Origin: Natronosporangium sp035305625
Lineage (GTDB): Bacteria > Actinomycetota > Actinomycetes > Mycobacteriales > Micromonosporaceae
Reading direction: 5' to 3'
Length of the DNA: 64,000 nt
NCBI GenBank assembly: GCA_963809545.1
Contig: CAWEKD010000005.1
Location: 868,001 to 932,000 of the forward strand
The position numbers and the translations under genes are program-made. Shown here piece by piece: positions 1 to 9,078 of this stretch. The notes under the pieces are model-generated. The model was not told the DNA's origin, made no database searches, and worked only from the letters and a program-made list of their open reading frames with translations. Each line of letters begins with the position of its first letter. Position 1 is the first letter of the stretch.

Positions 1-1
1 C

Positions 2-796
2 CTGACCGGGCTGCTGCTGATCCTGCCGGCACTGGTGGTGGTGCCGATGTCGCTGTCGGACAGCCCCTACCTCACCTTCCCGCCGGAGGGATTCTCGACC
101 CGTTGGTTCCAGCGGTTCCTGGAGGACCCGGCCTGGCAGGCCAGCACGATGGCCAGCCTGCGGGTGGCGGTGCTGGTGACGATCCTCTCCATTGTGCTCG
201 GTACCGCCGCGGCGCTGGGCCTGGTCCGCGGGCGAATGCCGTTCAAGGCCGCGATCTCCGGCCTGGTGGTGGCGCCGTTGATCGTGCCGTACGTGATCAT
301 CGGCTTGTCGGCGTACGCACTGGCGCTGCAGCTCGGTCTGACCGAGACCACGCTCGGATTCGTCCTCATTCACACCGCGATCGCGGTCCCGTACGTGGTG
401 ATCAACGTGACCGCCTCCCTGGCGTCGTTCGACCGGCGGCTGGAGCAGGCGGCGCTGAGCCTCGGCGCCGGGCCCCTGAGCACATTTCTGCGGGTGACGC
501 TGCCGATCATCGCCCCGGGGATCGCGGCGGGTGCGGTGTTCGCGTTCATCACGAGCTGGGACGAGGTGGTCATCAGCATCTTCCTGTCCGGGCCTGGCAT
601 GACCACCCTGCCGGTGCGGATGTGGTCCGGCGTGCGGGTACAGATCGACCCAACGGTGGCGGCGGTGTCGACCATGCTGCTGCTGGTCACGGTCGCGGTC
701 TTCGCCGCCGGCGGAGTGAGCCGGCTGCTCCTCAAGCTTCGCCTCACTCGCGCTTCCCGCCCGGCCCGAACCTCCCCCTCCTTGGAGCAACGATGA
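2..796 (+). CDS. ABC transporter permease, PotC-like (5' end outside window)
   Basis: Membrane subunit of an ABC importer of the spermidine/putrescine (MetI-fold) type. The frame is already open at base 2 with a hydrophobic stretch (LLLILPALVVVPMSLSDSP), the end of TM1 in this family, so the true start lies left of the window; the internal GTG at 35 is not the start. About five further membrane segments follow. The EAA loop that docks on the ATPase is visible as ALSLGAGPLSTFLRVTLPII. Its stop overlaps the ATPase start by four bases (ATGA), so the two are translationally coupled. The binding protein and the PotB-type partner are presumably upstream, out of view. The substrate is not deducible from this gene; the downstream enzymes suggest an amine, guanidino compound or amino-acid derivative. 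Confidence 0.85.
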   Translation: MTGLLLILPALVVVPMSLSDSPYLTFPPEGFSTRWFQRFLEDPAWQASTMASLRVAVLVTILSIVLGTAAALGLVRGRMPFKAAISGLVVAPLIVPYVIIGLSAYALALQLGLTETTLGFVLIHTAIAVPYVVINVTASLASFDRRLEQAALSLGAGPLSTFLRVTLPIIAPGIAAGAVFAFITSWDEVVISIFLSGPGMTTLPVRMWSGVRVQIDPTVAAVSTMLLLVTVAVFAAGGVSRLLLKLRLTRASRPARTSPSLEQR

Positions 797-1914
797 GTAG
801 TGAGACGACATCGCGTTCGGGTGCCTCGGTACGGATCAGCGGGGTGACCAAGCAGTACCGAGACCTCCGCGCACTCGATCACGTCAGCCTCGACATTCAG
901 GCCGGGGAATTCATCACCCTGCTGGGGGCCAGCGGGTCGGGCAAGTCGACCTTGCTGAACATCATCGCCGGGTTCATCAAGGCTGACGCGGGCATGGTCG
1001 AGGTAGGCGGGCGGGACCTCACCCGGGTGCCGCCGCACAAGCGGGGACTGGGCATGGTGTTCCAGCAGTACGCGCTGTTCCCGCACATGACGGTGTTCGA
1101 GAACGTGGCCTTCCCGCTGCGGCGCCGCCGGGTCCCGAAGCCGGAGCTGCGACGGCGGGTCCAGGAGGCGCTGGAGATCGTCGAACTGGGCGCGCTCGGT
1201 CGGCGGATGCCGTCGCAGCTGTCCGGTGGGCAGCAGCAGCGGGTGGCGCTGGCCCGCGCGATCGTGTTCCGCCCACCGGTGCTGTTGATGGACGAGCCGC
1301 TGGGGGCGCTGGACAAGCGCCTCCGGGAACAGCTGCAGATCGAGATCAAGCGGCTGCACCGCGAGCTGGGGATCACGTTCGTGTTCGTCACCCATGACCA
1401 GGAAGAAGCCCTGGCGATGTCGGACCGGATCGCACTGCTGCGGGACGGCCGGATCGTCCAGGTCGGCACCCCGGACGAGCTGTACGAACGCCCCACCGAG
1501 CTCTACACGGCGCAGTTCTTGGGCGAATCCAACATCTTCTACGGCACCGTGCAGGCCGGGGTGTTCCACGACCGCGACTGCGGACACACCCTGCCGCTTC
1601 CCGGTGTGGTCGATGGGCCGGTCGCGTTGGTGATTCGACCGGAGAAGATCCGGGTCAGTCAATCCGCGGACGAGTTACCGGTCGGCTACCAGCCCTTGTC
1701 CGGGACCGTGCAGGAATCGTCCTATCTCGGCAGTGAGCGGCGGCTGGACATTGCCCTCGGCGACGGGCGCCGGGTGGTGGCCCGGGTACGCAACGACGGC
1801 CCGGACAGTCGGGTCACCCCGGGCACACCGGTGGTCGTCTCCTGGCATCCGGACGACGTGCTGGTGATGTCCACCGGAAGCGCTGAGGACCGGAGCCCGC
1901 AACCAATCGCCTGA
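793..1914 (+). CDS. ABC transporter ATP-binding protein, PotA-like
   Basis: ATPase of the importer encoded just upstream, 373 aa. Walker A GASGSGKST (45-53), Q-loop in MVFQQYALFPH (about 88-98), signature LSGGQQQR (143-150), Walker B LLMDEPLGALD (164-174) and H-loop FVTHDQEEA (His201) are all intact. A C-terminal TOBE-type regulatory domain follows (about 240-373), as in PotA/CysA-type ATPases. The ATG at 793 overlaps the permease stop as ATGA; longer readings of this frame upstream are only the shadow of the permease gene. A 36-bp gap containing GAGGAG separates it from the acyl-CoA dehydrogenase, so import and catabolism are probably one transcription unit. Confidence 0.9.
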   Translation: MSSETTSRSGASVRISGVTKQYRDLRALDHVSLDIQAGEFITLLGASGSGKSTLLNIIAGFIKADAGMVEVGGRDLTRVPPHKRGLGMVFQQYALFPHMTVFENVAFPLRRRRVPKPELRRRVQEALEIVELGALGRRMPSQLSGGQQQRVALARAIVFRPPVLLMDEPLGALDKRLREQLQIEIKRLHRELGITFVFVTHDQEEALAMSDRIALLRDGRIVQVGTPDELYERPTELYTAQFLGESNIFYGTVQAGVFHDRDCGHTLPLPGVVDGPVALVIRPEKIRVSQSADELPVGYQPLSGTVQESSYLGSERRLDIALGDGRRVVARVRNDGPDSRVTPGTPVVVSWHPDDVLVMSTGSAEDRSPQPIA

Positions 1915-1950
1915 AGCACCCACGAACCCACCGTCATCTGAGGAGATACC

Positions 1951-3120
1951 ATGCCTCGTCCAATCCGGGACGCACTCGCGCTCACGAGCGAGCAGCAGGA
2001 GATCGTCAACCTCGCCCGCGAATTCGCCGAGCGGGAGATCCGTCCCCGCGCGGCCGAAGTCGACGAGGCGGACGTGGAGTCGCCGCTTGACCTGTGGAAG
2101 GCCGCGGCCCAGATTGGGCTGACCCACTTCATGCTGCCGGAGGAGTACGGTGGTGGCGGAGTGACCGACCTGCTGACGCAGGTGCTGGTCCAGGAGGAGC
2201 TCTGCTACGGCGACATCTCGATCGGCAACTTCCTTACCTCCAACGGGTTCTTCGCCGGCCCGATCCAGGCGCTGGGCTCGGAGGAGCAGAAGCGCACCTG
2301 GCTGGGGATGCTGTGCACCGATGATCCGCCGATCACCGCGTTGGCCGTCACCGAGCCGGGGGTGGGGTCGGACGCGGCCGCGTTGCAGACCCGGGCGGTC
2401 CGAGACGGTGACCATTACGTGCTCAACGGCCAGAAGACCTGGATCTCCAACGCCCCGTACGCGGAGTACTTCGTCATCTTCGCCACTGTGGACCCGAGTA
2501 AGCGGTCCAAGGGGGTGACCGCGTTCCTGGTGCCGCGGGCCACCGAGGGCCTGTCGGTGGGCAAGCCCATGCGCAAGATGGGGCAGCGAGGCATCGTCAA
2601 CGCCGAGGTGTTCCTGGACGACGTCCGGGTGCCGGTGGCCAACCGGCTCGGGGAGGAGGGCCAGGGCTTCTACGGCATGATGCGTACCTTCGACGCTTCC
2701 CGGATCCTGATCGGCGCCTCCGCCACCGGCCTGGCCCGGGCCGCCCTGGACGCCAGCGTGAAGTACGCGCAGGAGCGGCACCAGTTCGGCACCGCCATCA
2801 TCAACCACCAGGCGGTGGCGTTCCGGCTGGCCGACATGGCCGCCCGGGTGGACGCCTCCCACCTGCTCACGGTGCGGGCGGCGCAGCTGTACGACCAGGG
2901 GCACCAGGTCACCGAAGAGGCCGCCATGGCGAAGTTGGTCGCCTCCGAGAACGCCTCCTGGGTGGCGGCCGCGGCGGTGCAGACCCACGGTGGCTGGGGC
3001 TACTCCCGGGAGTTCCCGGTCGAGCGGTGGATGCGGGACGCCAAGCTCGAGGAGATCGAGGAGGGTACGTCCGACATCCAGCGGCTGATCATTTCCCGGC
3101 GGTTGGCAGCAGGGTCATGA
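1951..3120 (+). CDS. acyl-CoA dehydrogenase
   Basis: FAD enzyme that makes an alpha,beta double bond in a CoA thioester, 389 aa, full family length. The N-terminal helical domain, the middle FAD/substrate sheet (LAVTEPGVGSDAAAL; GQKTWISNA) and the C-terminal helical domain are all present. The catalytic-base region reads EEIEEGTSDIQR near the C-terminus, with the usual Glu-Gly-Thr, so it should be active as a dehydrogenase. GAGGAG at 1940 precedes the ATG. Its stop overlaps the next ATG (ATGA at 3117). The short- or branched-chain substrate cannot be read from sequence. The position between a CoA-ligase gene and a transporter implies that it acts on the CoA ester of the imported compound or of its oxidised product. 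Confidence 0.9.
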   Translation: MPRPIRDALALTSEQQEIVNLAREFAEREIRPRAAEVDEADVESPLDLWKAAAQIGLTHFMLPEEYGGGGVTDLLTQVLVQEELCYGDISIGNFLTSNGFFAGPIQALGSEEQKRTWLGMLCTDDPPITALAVTEPGVGSDAAALQTRAVRDGDHYVLNGQKTWISNAPYAEYFVIFATVDPSKRSKGVTAFLVPRATEGLSVGKPMRKMGQRGIVNAEVFLDDVRVPVANRLGEEGQGFYGMMRTFDASRILIGASATGLARAALDASVKYAQERHQFGTAIINHQAVAFRLADMAARVDASHLLTVRAAQLYDQGHQVTEEAAMAKLVASENASWVAAAAVQTHGGWGYSREFPVERWMRDAKLEEIEEGTSDIQRLIISRRLAAGS

Positions 3121-5210
3121 CCAAGGCGCATGTGGATAAGGGCAGCCCGCTGGCGGTGTTCCGGGACCCGGAAGCGGTCACGGTCGTCGGCGCCTCCGCC
3201 GATCCAGCCAAGTGGGGATACTGGCTCGCCCGAGGGGCGCTCAAGGGTGCCCACCGGCGGCGGGTGTACCTGGTCAACGCCCGCGGGACGGAGATCGAGG
3301 GGCAGCGCAGTTACCGGTCGGTCCAGGAGCTACCGGACGCGCCCGGGCTGGTGGTGCTCTGCGTCCCGGCCGCTGCCGTGCCGCAGGTGGTGACGGAGGC
3401 GCTGGCCAAGGGAGCCCGCGGATTCCTCGGGATCACCGCCGGGATCGACCGGGTGCTCGGGCGGGAGGGCGCCGAGCGGGATCTGGCCCGGCAGATCCGG
3501 GCGCATGGTGCCCGGATGGTCGGTCCTAACTGTCTCGGTATCTACGACGCCAGCACCGATCTCCAGTTGGCCTGGGGCGAGTTCTCCCCGGGTTCGCTTG
3601 GGATCGTCTCCCAGAGCGGCCAGCTCGGTTCCGAGCTGGCCAATCTGGCCGCGGACTGCGGGCTGGGCGTGTCCCGGTTCGTCTCGGTCGGCAACCAGGT
3701 GGACGTCACCGCTGAGGAAGCGCTGGCCGACCTGCTCCACCATGAGGCCACCCGAGTGGTGGCGCTGTATCTGGAGAGCTTCGCCGACGGGCGCCGCATG
3801 ATCGCCACCCTGCGGGCGTTGCGGGCGGCGGGGAAGCACACCATCCTGCTCACGGTCGGAGCGAGCGAGGCCAGCCGGCGGGCCGCCCAGTCCCACACCG
3901 GGGCGTTGACCTCCGCGTTGGATGTGGTGGACGCGGCTTGCCGGGCCGCCGGAGTGATCCGAGTGGACACCCCGGCCCAGCTGGTCGATGTGGCGCAGCT
4001 GGTGCTGTCCGCGCCGCTGCCGGCCGGTCCCCGTGTGGCGGTGGTCGGGGACAGCGGAGGGCAGGGGGCGGTGGCCGCCGATCTGGCCGGCGGACACGGG
4101 CTGCGGGTAGAGCAGCCGGCGGAGGCGTCCCGGCAGCGCCTGGCGGAGATGCTGCCCCCGGACGCGGGATTGAGCAACCCGATCGACCTGGCCGGTGCCG
4201 GCGAGCAGGACCTCACCACGTACGCCCGGGTGGTCGACACGCTGTTGGCCGACCCGGCGGTGGACGCGGTCACCCTCACCGGATACTTCGGTAGTTACGG
4301 CGCGGACACCCCGTCCATCGCCGGGCGAGAGCAGGAGGTGGCCCGGTCGGTGGCGGAGGCGGCCCGCCGGCACCGCAAACCGGTGGTGCTGCACAGCATG
4401 TGCCGTCAGTCGGAGACCATCGACCTGCTTCGACGACTCGGGGTACCCGCGTACCACACCGTGGAGGCGGCGACGGCGAGCCTGGCGAGCGCGACCCGGC
4501 TCGTCGCCCAACCCGGGCGGGAACTGGCCACACCGCCGCGCCGGGCCTGGCCGCACGCGCTGGACGGCTACCTGGCGGCCCGGAAACTGTTGGCGGAGGT
4601 CGGGGTCCGGTTCCCACCGGCGATCGCGGTGTCCACCACCTCCGAAGTGGTGGCGGCGGCGGGTCAGCTGCGTGCGCCGTACGTGTTGAAGGCCGACTGG
4701 GTGGCGCACAAGACCGAGGTGGGCGGGGTGGTGCTCGGCCTGGCCGACGCCGACACCGCCGCCAAGGCGTTCGAGGAGATGTCGGCGCGGCTCGGCCCGG
4801 GCCGGTACGTGCTGGAGGAGCTGGACCGGCGCACCGACACCGTGGAGATGATCGTCGGCGCCCGTCGGGACTCCACCTTCGGGCCGCTGGTCATGGTCGG
4901 CGCCGGCGGGGTGCAGGCCGAACTATTCCGCGATGTGGCGTGGGAACTCGCGCCGGTCGACCCGGACACCGCGGCCGCGATGCTGCAACGGTTGCGGAGC
5001 CACGCCCTGCTGACTGGTTGGCGGGGCCGACCGGCGGTGGATGTGGCCGAGCTGATCCGCACCGTGGTCGCGGTCTCCACGTTGATCTGCGAATTGCCTG
5101 AGTGTGACGAATTGGAACTCAACCCGGTCCGGGTCGGCCCGGACGGCGTCGTCGCCGTCGACGCGCTGGTGATCCGGGGTTCCCCTCACGACAGCCAGGA
5201 GGATCGATGA
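3117..5210 (+). CDS. acyl-CoA synthetase, NDP-forming (acetate-CoA ligase family)
   Basis: About 697 aa single-chain NDP-forming acyl-CoA synthetase, joining a carboxylate to CoA with ATP. Order of domains: CoA-binding Rossmann domain (TVVGASADPAKWGY, about 20-35), succinyl-CoA-ligase-like domain (SQSGQLGSELANLAADCGLG), the phosphohistidine site SHTGAL (His260) and a C-terminal ATP-grasp domain (about 480-690, with APYVLKADWVAHKTEVGGV). The true start is the ATG at 3117 overlapping the previous stop; the in-frame ATG at 3027 lies inside the dehydrogenase. The stop overlaps the next ATG (ATGA at 5207). In this operon it is the logical step that activates the acid produced by the aldehyde dehydrogenase. 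Confidence 0.88.
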   Translation: MTKAHVDKGSPLAVFRDPEAVTVVGASADPAKWGYWLARGALKGAHRRRVYLVNARGTEIEGQRSYRSVQELPDAPGLVVLCVPAAAVPQVVTEALAKGARGFLGITAGIDRVLGREGAERDLARQIRAHGARMVGPNCLGIYDASTDLQLAWGEFSPGSLGIVSQSGQLGSELANLAADCGLGVSRFVSVGNQVDVTAEEALADLLHHEATRVVALYLESFADGRRMIATLRALRAAGKHTILLTVGASEASRRAAQSHTGALTSALDVVDAACRAAGVIRVDTPAQLVDVAQLVLSAPLPAGPRVAVVGDSGGQGAVAADLAGGHGLRVEQPAEASRQRLAEMLPPDAGLSNPIDLAGAGEQDLTTYARVVDTLLADPAVDAVTLTGYFGSYGADTPSIAGREQEVARSVAEAARRHRKPVVLHSMCRQSETIDLLRRLGVPAYHTVEAATASLASATRLVAQPGRELATPPRRAWPHALDGYLAARKLLAEVGVRFPPAIAVSTTSEVVAAAGQLRAPYVLKADWVAHKTEVGGVVLGLADADTAAKAFEEMSARLGPGRYVLEELDRRTDTVEMIVGARRDSTFGPLVMVGAGGVQAELFRDVAWELAPVDPDTAAAMLQRLRSHALLTGWRGRPAVDVAELIRTVVAVSTLICELPECDELELNPVRVGPDGVVAVDALVIRGSPHDSQEDR

Positions 5211-6016
5211 GCGACTTTACTGAGGACTTCACCGGTCGAGTAGCGCTGGTGACCGGGGGCGGCTCCGGGATCGGCCGCGAGATCGCCCTGGCCTACGCCC
5301 GCCGCGGCGGCACCGTGGTGGTGCTCGGCCGGCGTCCGGAACCGCTGGCGGAGACTGTCTCCCTGGTGGAGCAGCTGGGGCGGCAGGCGTCGGCCGAGCC
5401 GTGCGATGTCCGGGACGCGGACGCGGTCCAGGCCGCGATCGACCGGGTGGTCGAGCGGTACGGGCGGCTGGATGCGTTGGTCAACAACGCCGCCGGTAAC
5501 TTCGTGGTCCCCGCCGAGAAGCTGTCGCCCAACGGGTGGCGGGCGGTGGTCGACATCGTGCTGAACGGCACCTTCTTCTGCACCCGGGCGGCGGCGCCGC
5601 ACATGTTGGCCGCGGGCCGTGGCGCGATCCTCAACGTGATCGCCACCTACGCCTGGCACGGCCACCCCGGCACGGTGCACAGTGCGGCGGCCAAGGCGGG
5701 GGTGTTGGCGATGACCCGCACCTTGGCGGTGGAGTGGGCCAGCCGGGGGATCCGGATCAACTGCATCGCCCCGGGCCCGACCGAGACCGCCGGCGCGGGA
5801 GCGGCGCTGTGGGCGACCGACGCGGAGCGGCAGCGGGTGGTCAGCAGCGTTCCCGCGGGCCGGTTCGCTTCCACCGCGGAGGTCGCTGACGCCGCGGCGT
5901 ACTTGTTGTCGGACCGGGCCGCGTACATCACCGGCGAGGTGCTGACCATCGACGGTGGGCAGTGGCTCGGCAAGCAGGTCTACGGTGACCCGATCTACCC
6001 GGACTCCGACGGATGA
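5207..6016 (+). CDS. SDR oxidoreductase of the 2,4-dienoyl-CoA reductase type
   Basis: Short-chain dehydrogenase/reductase, 269 aa, with the NAD(P)-binding TGGGSGIGRE (about 17-26). It lacks the ordinary YxxxK pair. Instead it has NNAAGNF and a Tyr in ATYAW placed 11 residues before a Ser and 15 before the Lys of HSAAAKAGV. That is the spacing of Tyr/Ser/Lys in mitochondrial 2,4-dienoyl-CoA reductase (DECR1), so loss of the classical Tyr is a subfamily feature, not damage. This supports a CoA-ester substrate and fits the neighbouring acyl-CoA dehydrogenase and CoA ligase. Both ends overlap neighbours (ATGA at 5207; next ATG at 6013). The exact reaction is unknown. Confidence 0.82.
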   Translation: MSDFTEDFTGRVALVTGGGSGIGREIALAYARRGGTVVVLGRRPEPLAETVSLVEQLGRQASAEPCDVRDADAVQAAIDRVVERYGRLDALVNNAAGNFVVPAEKLSPNGWRAVVDIVLNGTFFCTRAAAPHMLAAGRGAILNVIATYAWHGHPGTVHSAAAKAGVLAMTRTLAVEWASRGIRINCIAPGPTETAGAGAALWATDAERQRVVSSVPAGRFASTAEVADAAAYLLSDRAAYITGEVLTIDGGQWLGKQVYGDPIYPDSDG

Positions 6017-7629
6017 GCCCGCGTGGAACCACCCCTATGACCGGCGGCCGGGCGCTGGTCGCCGCGCTGGCGGCGCACGGGGTCGACACGATCTTCGGGA
6101 TTCCCGGCACCCACAACCTGGCGGTGTACGCGGCCCTGCCGGAGTTCGGGATCCGGCACTTCTCGCCCCGACACGAGCAGGGTGCCGGGTACGCCGCGGA
6201 CGGCTACGCCCGGGTCAGTGGCCGGCCCGGGGTGTGCCTGACCACCACCGGGCCGGCGGTGCTCAACGCGGCCGCGGCGTTGGCGCAGGCGTACTCGGAC
6301 TCGGTGCCGGTGCTGCTGATCTCGCCCGGCATGCCGCTGACCCACCCGGGGTTGGGTAACGGCCTGCTGCACGAGGTGAAGGACCAGTCCGGGGCGCTGG
6401 CGGCGGTGGCCGCCTACAGCCACCGGGTCACCAGCGTGGCGGAGATCCCGCTGGCGGTGGCGCAGGCGTTCGCGACCATGCGCTCCGGTCGGCCACGGCC
6501 GGTGCACCTGGAGATCCCGCTGGATCTGCTGGACCAGACCGGTGAGGTGACCCCGGTGGCGCCGGTGACCCCGGCGCGGCGGCTGCCGGAGCCGAGCCAG
6601 CTCGACCGCGCCGCCGAGGTGCTCGCCACCGCCACCCGGCCCGGGGTGATCGCCGGCGGCGGTTGCCGGACGGCCGCGGCGGAGCTGCGGCAACTGGTGG
6701 AACTGCTGGGCGCGCCGGTGGTGACCACCACCAACGGCAAGGGAGCCCTGCCGGAGGACCACCCATTGGCGCTCGGCGCCGGTCTGCAGCACCGGTCGGT
6801 GGTGGAGTTCCTCGCCGACTGCGACGTGGTGGTGGCGGTGGGCACCGAGCTGGCGCCGGCGGACCTCTGGCTGGGGCCGCTGTCGCTGTCGGGGGCCCTG
6901 GTCCGGATCGACATCGATCCGGTGCACGTGGCTACCAACGCGGTGCCAGACGTCGCGGTGGTCGGGGACGCCGCCGCCAGCCTGGCCGGGCTGCGCAAGC
7001 GGCTGTCTCGGGAGCCGGCCGCGGACGCCGCGGCCCGGGCGGCCCACTGGCGGGAGCGGGTGCGCGCCGACGCGCGCCGGGAGGGGGCGACCTGGTTGCC
7101 CATGGTGGAGGCGGTCGCGGCCGCGCTGGGCCGGGACGGGGTACTGGCCGGCGACAGCGCCATGGCCGTCTACTACGGAGCATTGTCGAACCTGCCCGCG
7201 TACCAGCCCGCCTCGTTCCTGTACCCGACCGGCTTGGGCACCCTCGGCTACGGCCTGCCGGCGGCGATCGGCGCCAAACTGGCCCGGCCCGAGGCGCGGG
7301 TGATGGCGATGCTGGGCGACGGGGGAGTGATGTTCACGATCCCGGAACTGGCTGCGGCCGCGCAGGCGGGGCTGCCGCTGCCGGTGGTGGTGGTGGACAA
7401 CGGCGGATACGGCGAGATCCGGCGGGAGATGTGCGAGCGGGGGGACTCCCCGCTCGGGGTGGATCTGGGGCATCCGGACTTCCCGGCGCTCGCCCGCAGC
7501 CTGGGCTGCCACGGGCTGTCGGTCACCGATCCGAAGGAGCTCACCGCGCAGCTCACCGCCGCGTTCACCGCCGACCGACCCACCCTCATTCACGTACCGG
7601 AGCCAGGAGGTGACGATGGCACGCACTGA
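6013..7629 (+). CDS. ThDP-dependent decarboxylase, 2-ketoarginine decarboxylase-like
   Basis: Thiamine diphosphate enzyme of the acetolactate synthase/oxo-acid decarboxylase fold, 538 aa. N-terminal PYR domain with the activating Glu in HEQGAGYAADGYAR (Glu55), central domain, and C-terminal PP domain with GDGG and VVVDNGGYGEI (about 435-465) for Mg-ThDP. The opening (TIFGIPGTHNLAVYAALPE) resembles AruI, the 5-guanidino-2-oxopentanoate decarboxylase of the arginine transaminase route, more than anabolic IlvB. No regulatory IlvN-type gene is nearby. An ATG at 6037 (MTGGRALV) is an alternative start. It is followed by an aldehyde dehydrogenase, as expected when a 2-oxo acid is decarboxylated to an aldehyde. 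The AruI substrate is an inference. Confidence 0.78.
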   Translation: MSPRGTTPMTGGRALVAALAAHGVDTIFGIPGTHNLAVYAALPEFGIRHFSPRHEQGAGYAADGYARVSGRPGVCLTTTGPAVLNAAAALAQAYSDSVPVLLISPGMPLTHPGLGNGLLHEVKDQSGALAAVAAYSHRVTSVAEIPLAVAQAFATMRSGRPRPVHLEIPLDLLDQTGEVTPVAPVTPARRLPEPSQLDRAAEVLATATRPGVIAGGGCRTAAAELRQLVELLGAPVVTTTNGKGALPEDHPLALGAGLQHRSVVEFLADCDVVVAVGTELAPADLWLGPLSLSGALVRIDIDPVHVATNAVPDVAVVGDAAASLAGLRKRLSREPAADAAARAAHWRERVRADARREGATWLPMVEAVAAALGRDGVLAGDSAMAVYYGALSNLPAYQPASFLYPTGLGTLGYGLPAAIGAKLARPEARVMAMLGDGGVMFTIPELAAAAQAGLPLPVVVVDNGGYGEIRREMCERGDSPLGVDLGHPDFPALARSLGCHGLSVTDPKELTAQLTAAFTADRPTLIHVPEPGGDDGTH

Positions 7630-9037
7630 ATGGCGTCGGGACAGCGCCTTCATCGCCAACCGGTGGCGCCGGACCGATCAGGTGGTGGAGGTGGAGAACC
7701 CGGCCACCGGTACGGTGATCGGGACCGCCGCCAACTCCTCCACCGCGTTGGTGGACGAGGCGGTCCGGGCCGCCCGGCGGGCGTTCGACGACTGGGCCGC
7801 CCTCGGGGTGCGCCAGCGGGCGGCGTACCTGGCCGCTCTGCACCGGGAACTACAGGCCCGGCGGGAGCTGCTGGTGCAGACCACGGTGGCCGAGGTCGGC
7901 GCCCCGATCCGGGTGGCGCGGGAAGCGCACATTGATCTCGCGTTGCAGGTGGTCGGCTACTACGTCGACCTGCTCGCAGACGCCGACGACGGTCCGGTCG
8001 AACAAGTCGGTAATTCGCTGGTGTTCCGGGAACCAGCCGGGGTGGTCGGGTGCATCACCCCGTGGAACTACCCGGCCTACCAGCTTCTGATCAAGGTGGC
8101 GCCGGCGATCGCCGCCGGCTGCACCGTGGTGGCCAAACCGGCGGAGCTCACCCCCTTGACCGCGTACCTGGTGGCGGATGCGGCGCTCGCGGCCGGGCTG
8201 CCGGCCGGGGTGCTGAACCTGGTGCCCGGCAGCGGGCGGGTGGTGGGCGAGGCGCTCGTCGCGCATCCGGAGGTGGATCTGGTCTCGTTCACCGGCTCCA
8301 CCGGGGTGGGGGCACGGGTAGCAGCCAGCGCCGCCGCCACCCTCAAACGGGTCGCGTTGGAGCTGGGAGGCAAGTCGGCCAGCCTGGTGCTGCCCGACGC
8401 GGATGTGACCGCGGCGGTACGGGCCACCGTGGACTCCGCCACCCTCAACACCGGACAGACCTGCAGCGCATGGACCCGGCTGTTGGTGCCGCAGGAACGG
8501 TACGAGGAGGCCTACCGGCTCGCCTGCGGCCGCGCCGCCGAGCTGGTGGTGGGGGACCCGACCCACGAGGACACCGACCTGGGGCCGCTGATCTCCGCTG
8601 GCCAGCGGGAATCGGTGACCGCGATGGTGGCGCGCGCGGTGGCCGACGGGGCCCGGTGCTTCCAACCGGCGCGGGAACTGCCACCCCAGGGGCACTATGT
8701 GGCGCCGACGGTGGTGGCGGACGTGCCACCGGAGGCGGAGATCGCCCAGGAGGAGGTCTTCGGGCCGGTGCTGGTGGTGCTCCCGTACCGGGACGAGGCG
8801 GACGCGATCCGGCTGGCCAACCACACCGTGTACGGGCTGGCGGGGGCGGTCTGGTCGGGTGATCAGGAGCGGGCGGTTCGGGTCGCCCGGGCTCTTCGCA
8901 CCGGCCAGGTGGACATCAACGGTGCTCCGTTCAACCCCGCCGCGCCGTTTGGTGGCTACAAGCGCTCCGGCTACGGCCGGGAGCTGGGCCGGTACGGGTA
9001 CGAGGAGTTCACCCAGGTGAAGGCGGTGCAGGTGTGA
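7616..9037 (+). CDS. NAD(P)-dependent aldehyde dehydrogenase
   Basis: Oxidises an aldehyde to the acid; 473 aa from the chosen start. The catalytic Cys283 is in NTGQTCSAWTRL and the general-base Glu249 in ALELGGKSA. The cofactor region SFTGSTGVGARVA and the C-terminal PFGGYKRSGYGRELG are intact. The ATG at 7616 is preferred because a perfect AGGAGG ends five bases before it; a GTG two codons upstream would sit on that site. The gene overlaps the decarboxylase by 14 bases. Given that partner, it most likely oxidises the decarboxylation product (for ketoarginine this would be 4-guanidinobutanal). It is the last gene of the overlapping run. Confidence 0.88.
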   Translation: MARTEWRRDSAFIANRWRRTDQVVEVENPATGTVIGTAANSSTALVDEAVRAARRAFDDWAALGVRQRAAYLAALHRELQARRELLVQTTVAEVGAPIRVAREAHIDLALQVVGYYVDLLADADDGPVEQVGNSLVFREPAGVVGCITPWNYPAYQLLIKVAPAIAAGCTVVAKPAELTPLTAYLVADAALAAGLPAGVLNLVPGSGRVVGEALVAHPEVDLVSFTGSTGVGARVAASAAATLKRVALELGGKSASLVLPDADVTAAVRATVDSATLNTGQTCSAWTRLLVPQERYEEAYRLACGRAAELVVGDPTHEDTDLGPLISAGQRESVTAMVARAVADGARCFQPARELPPQGHYVAPTVVADVPPEAEIAQEEVFGPVLVVLPYRDEADAIRLANHTVYGLAGAVWSGDQERAVRVARALRTGQVDINGAPFNPAAPFGGYKRSGYGRELGRYGYEEFTQVKAVQV

Positions 9038-9078
9038 CCGCTACCGGCGGCGGTGGCGGTGACGGGGGTCGGCAGGGT

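Noticed and set aside
370..1662. 430-codon minus-strand frame opposite the ABC genes
   Set aside because: Antisense shadow of potA/potC-like genes; no family resemblance, and the plus-strand genes have all motifs.
5207..6016. SDR judged inactive for lack of YxxxK
   Set aside because: Tyr, Ser and Lys follow the dienoyl-CoA reductase spacing instead, so the active site is present.
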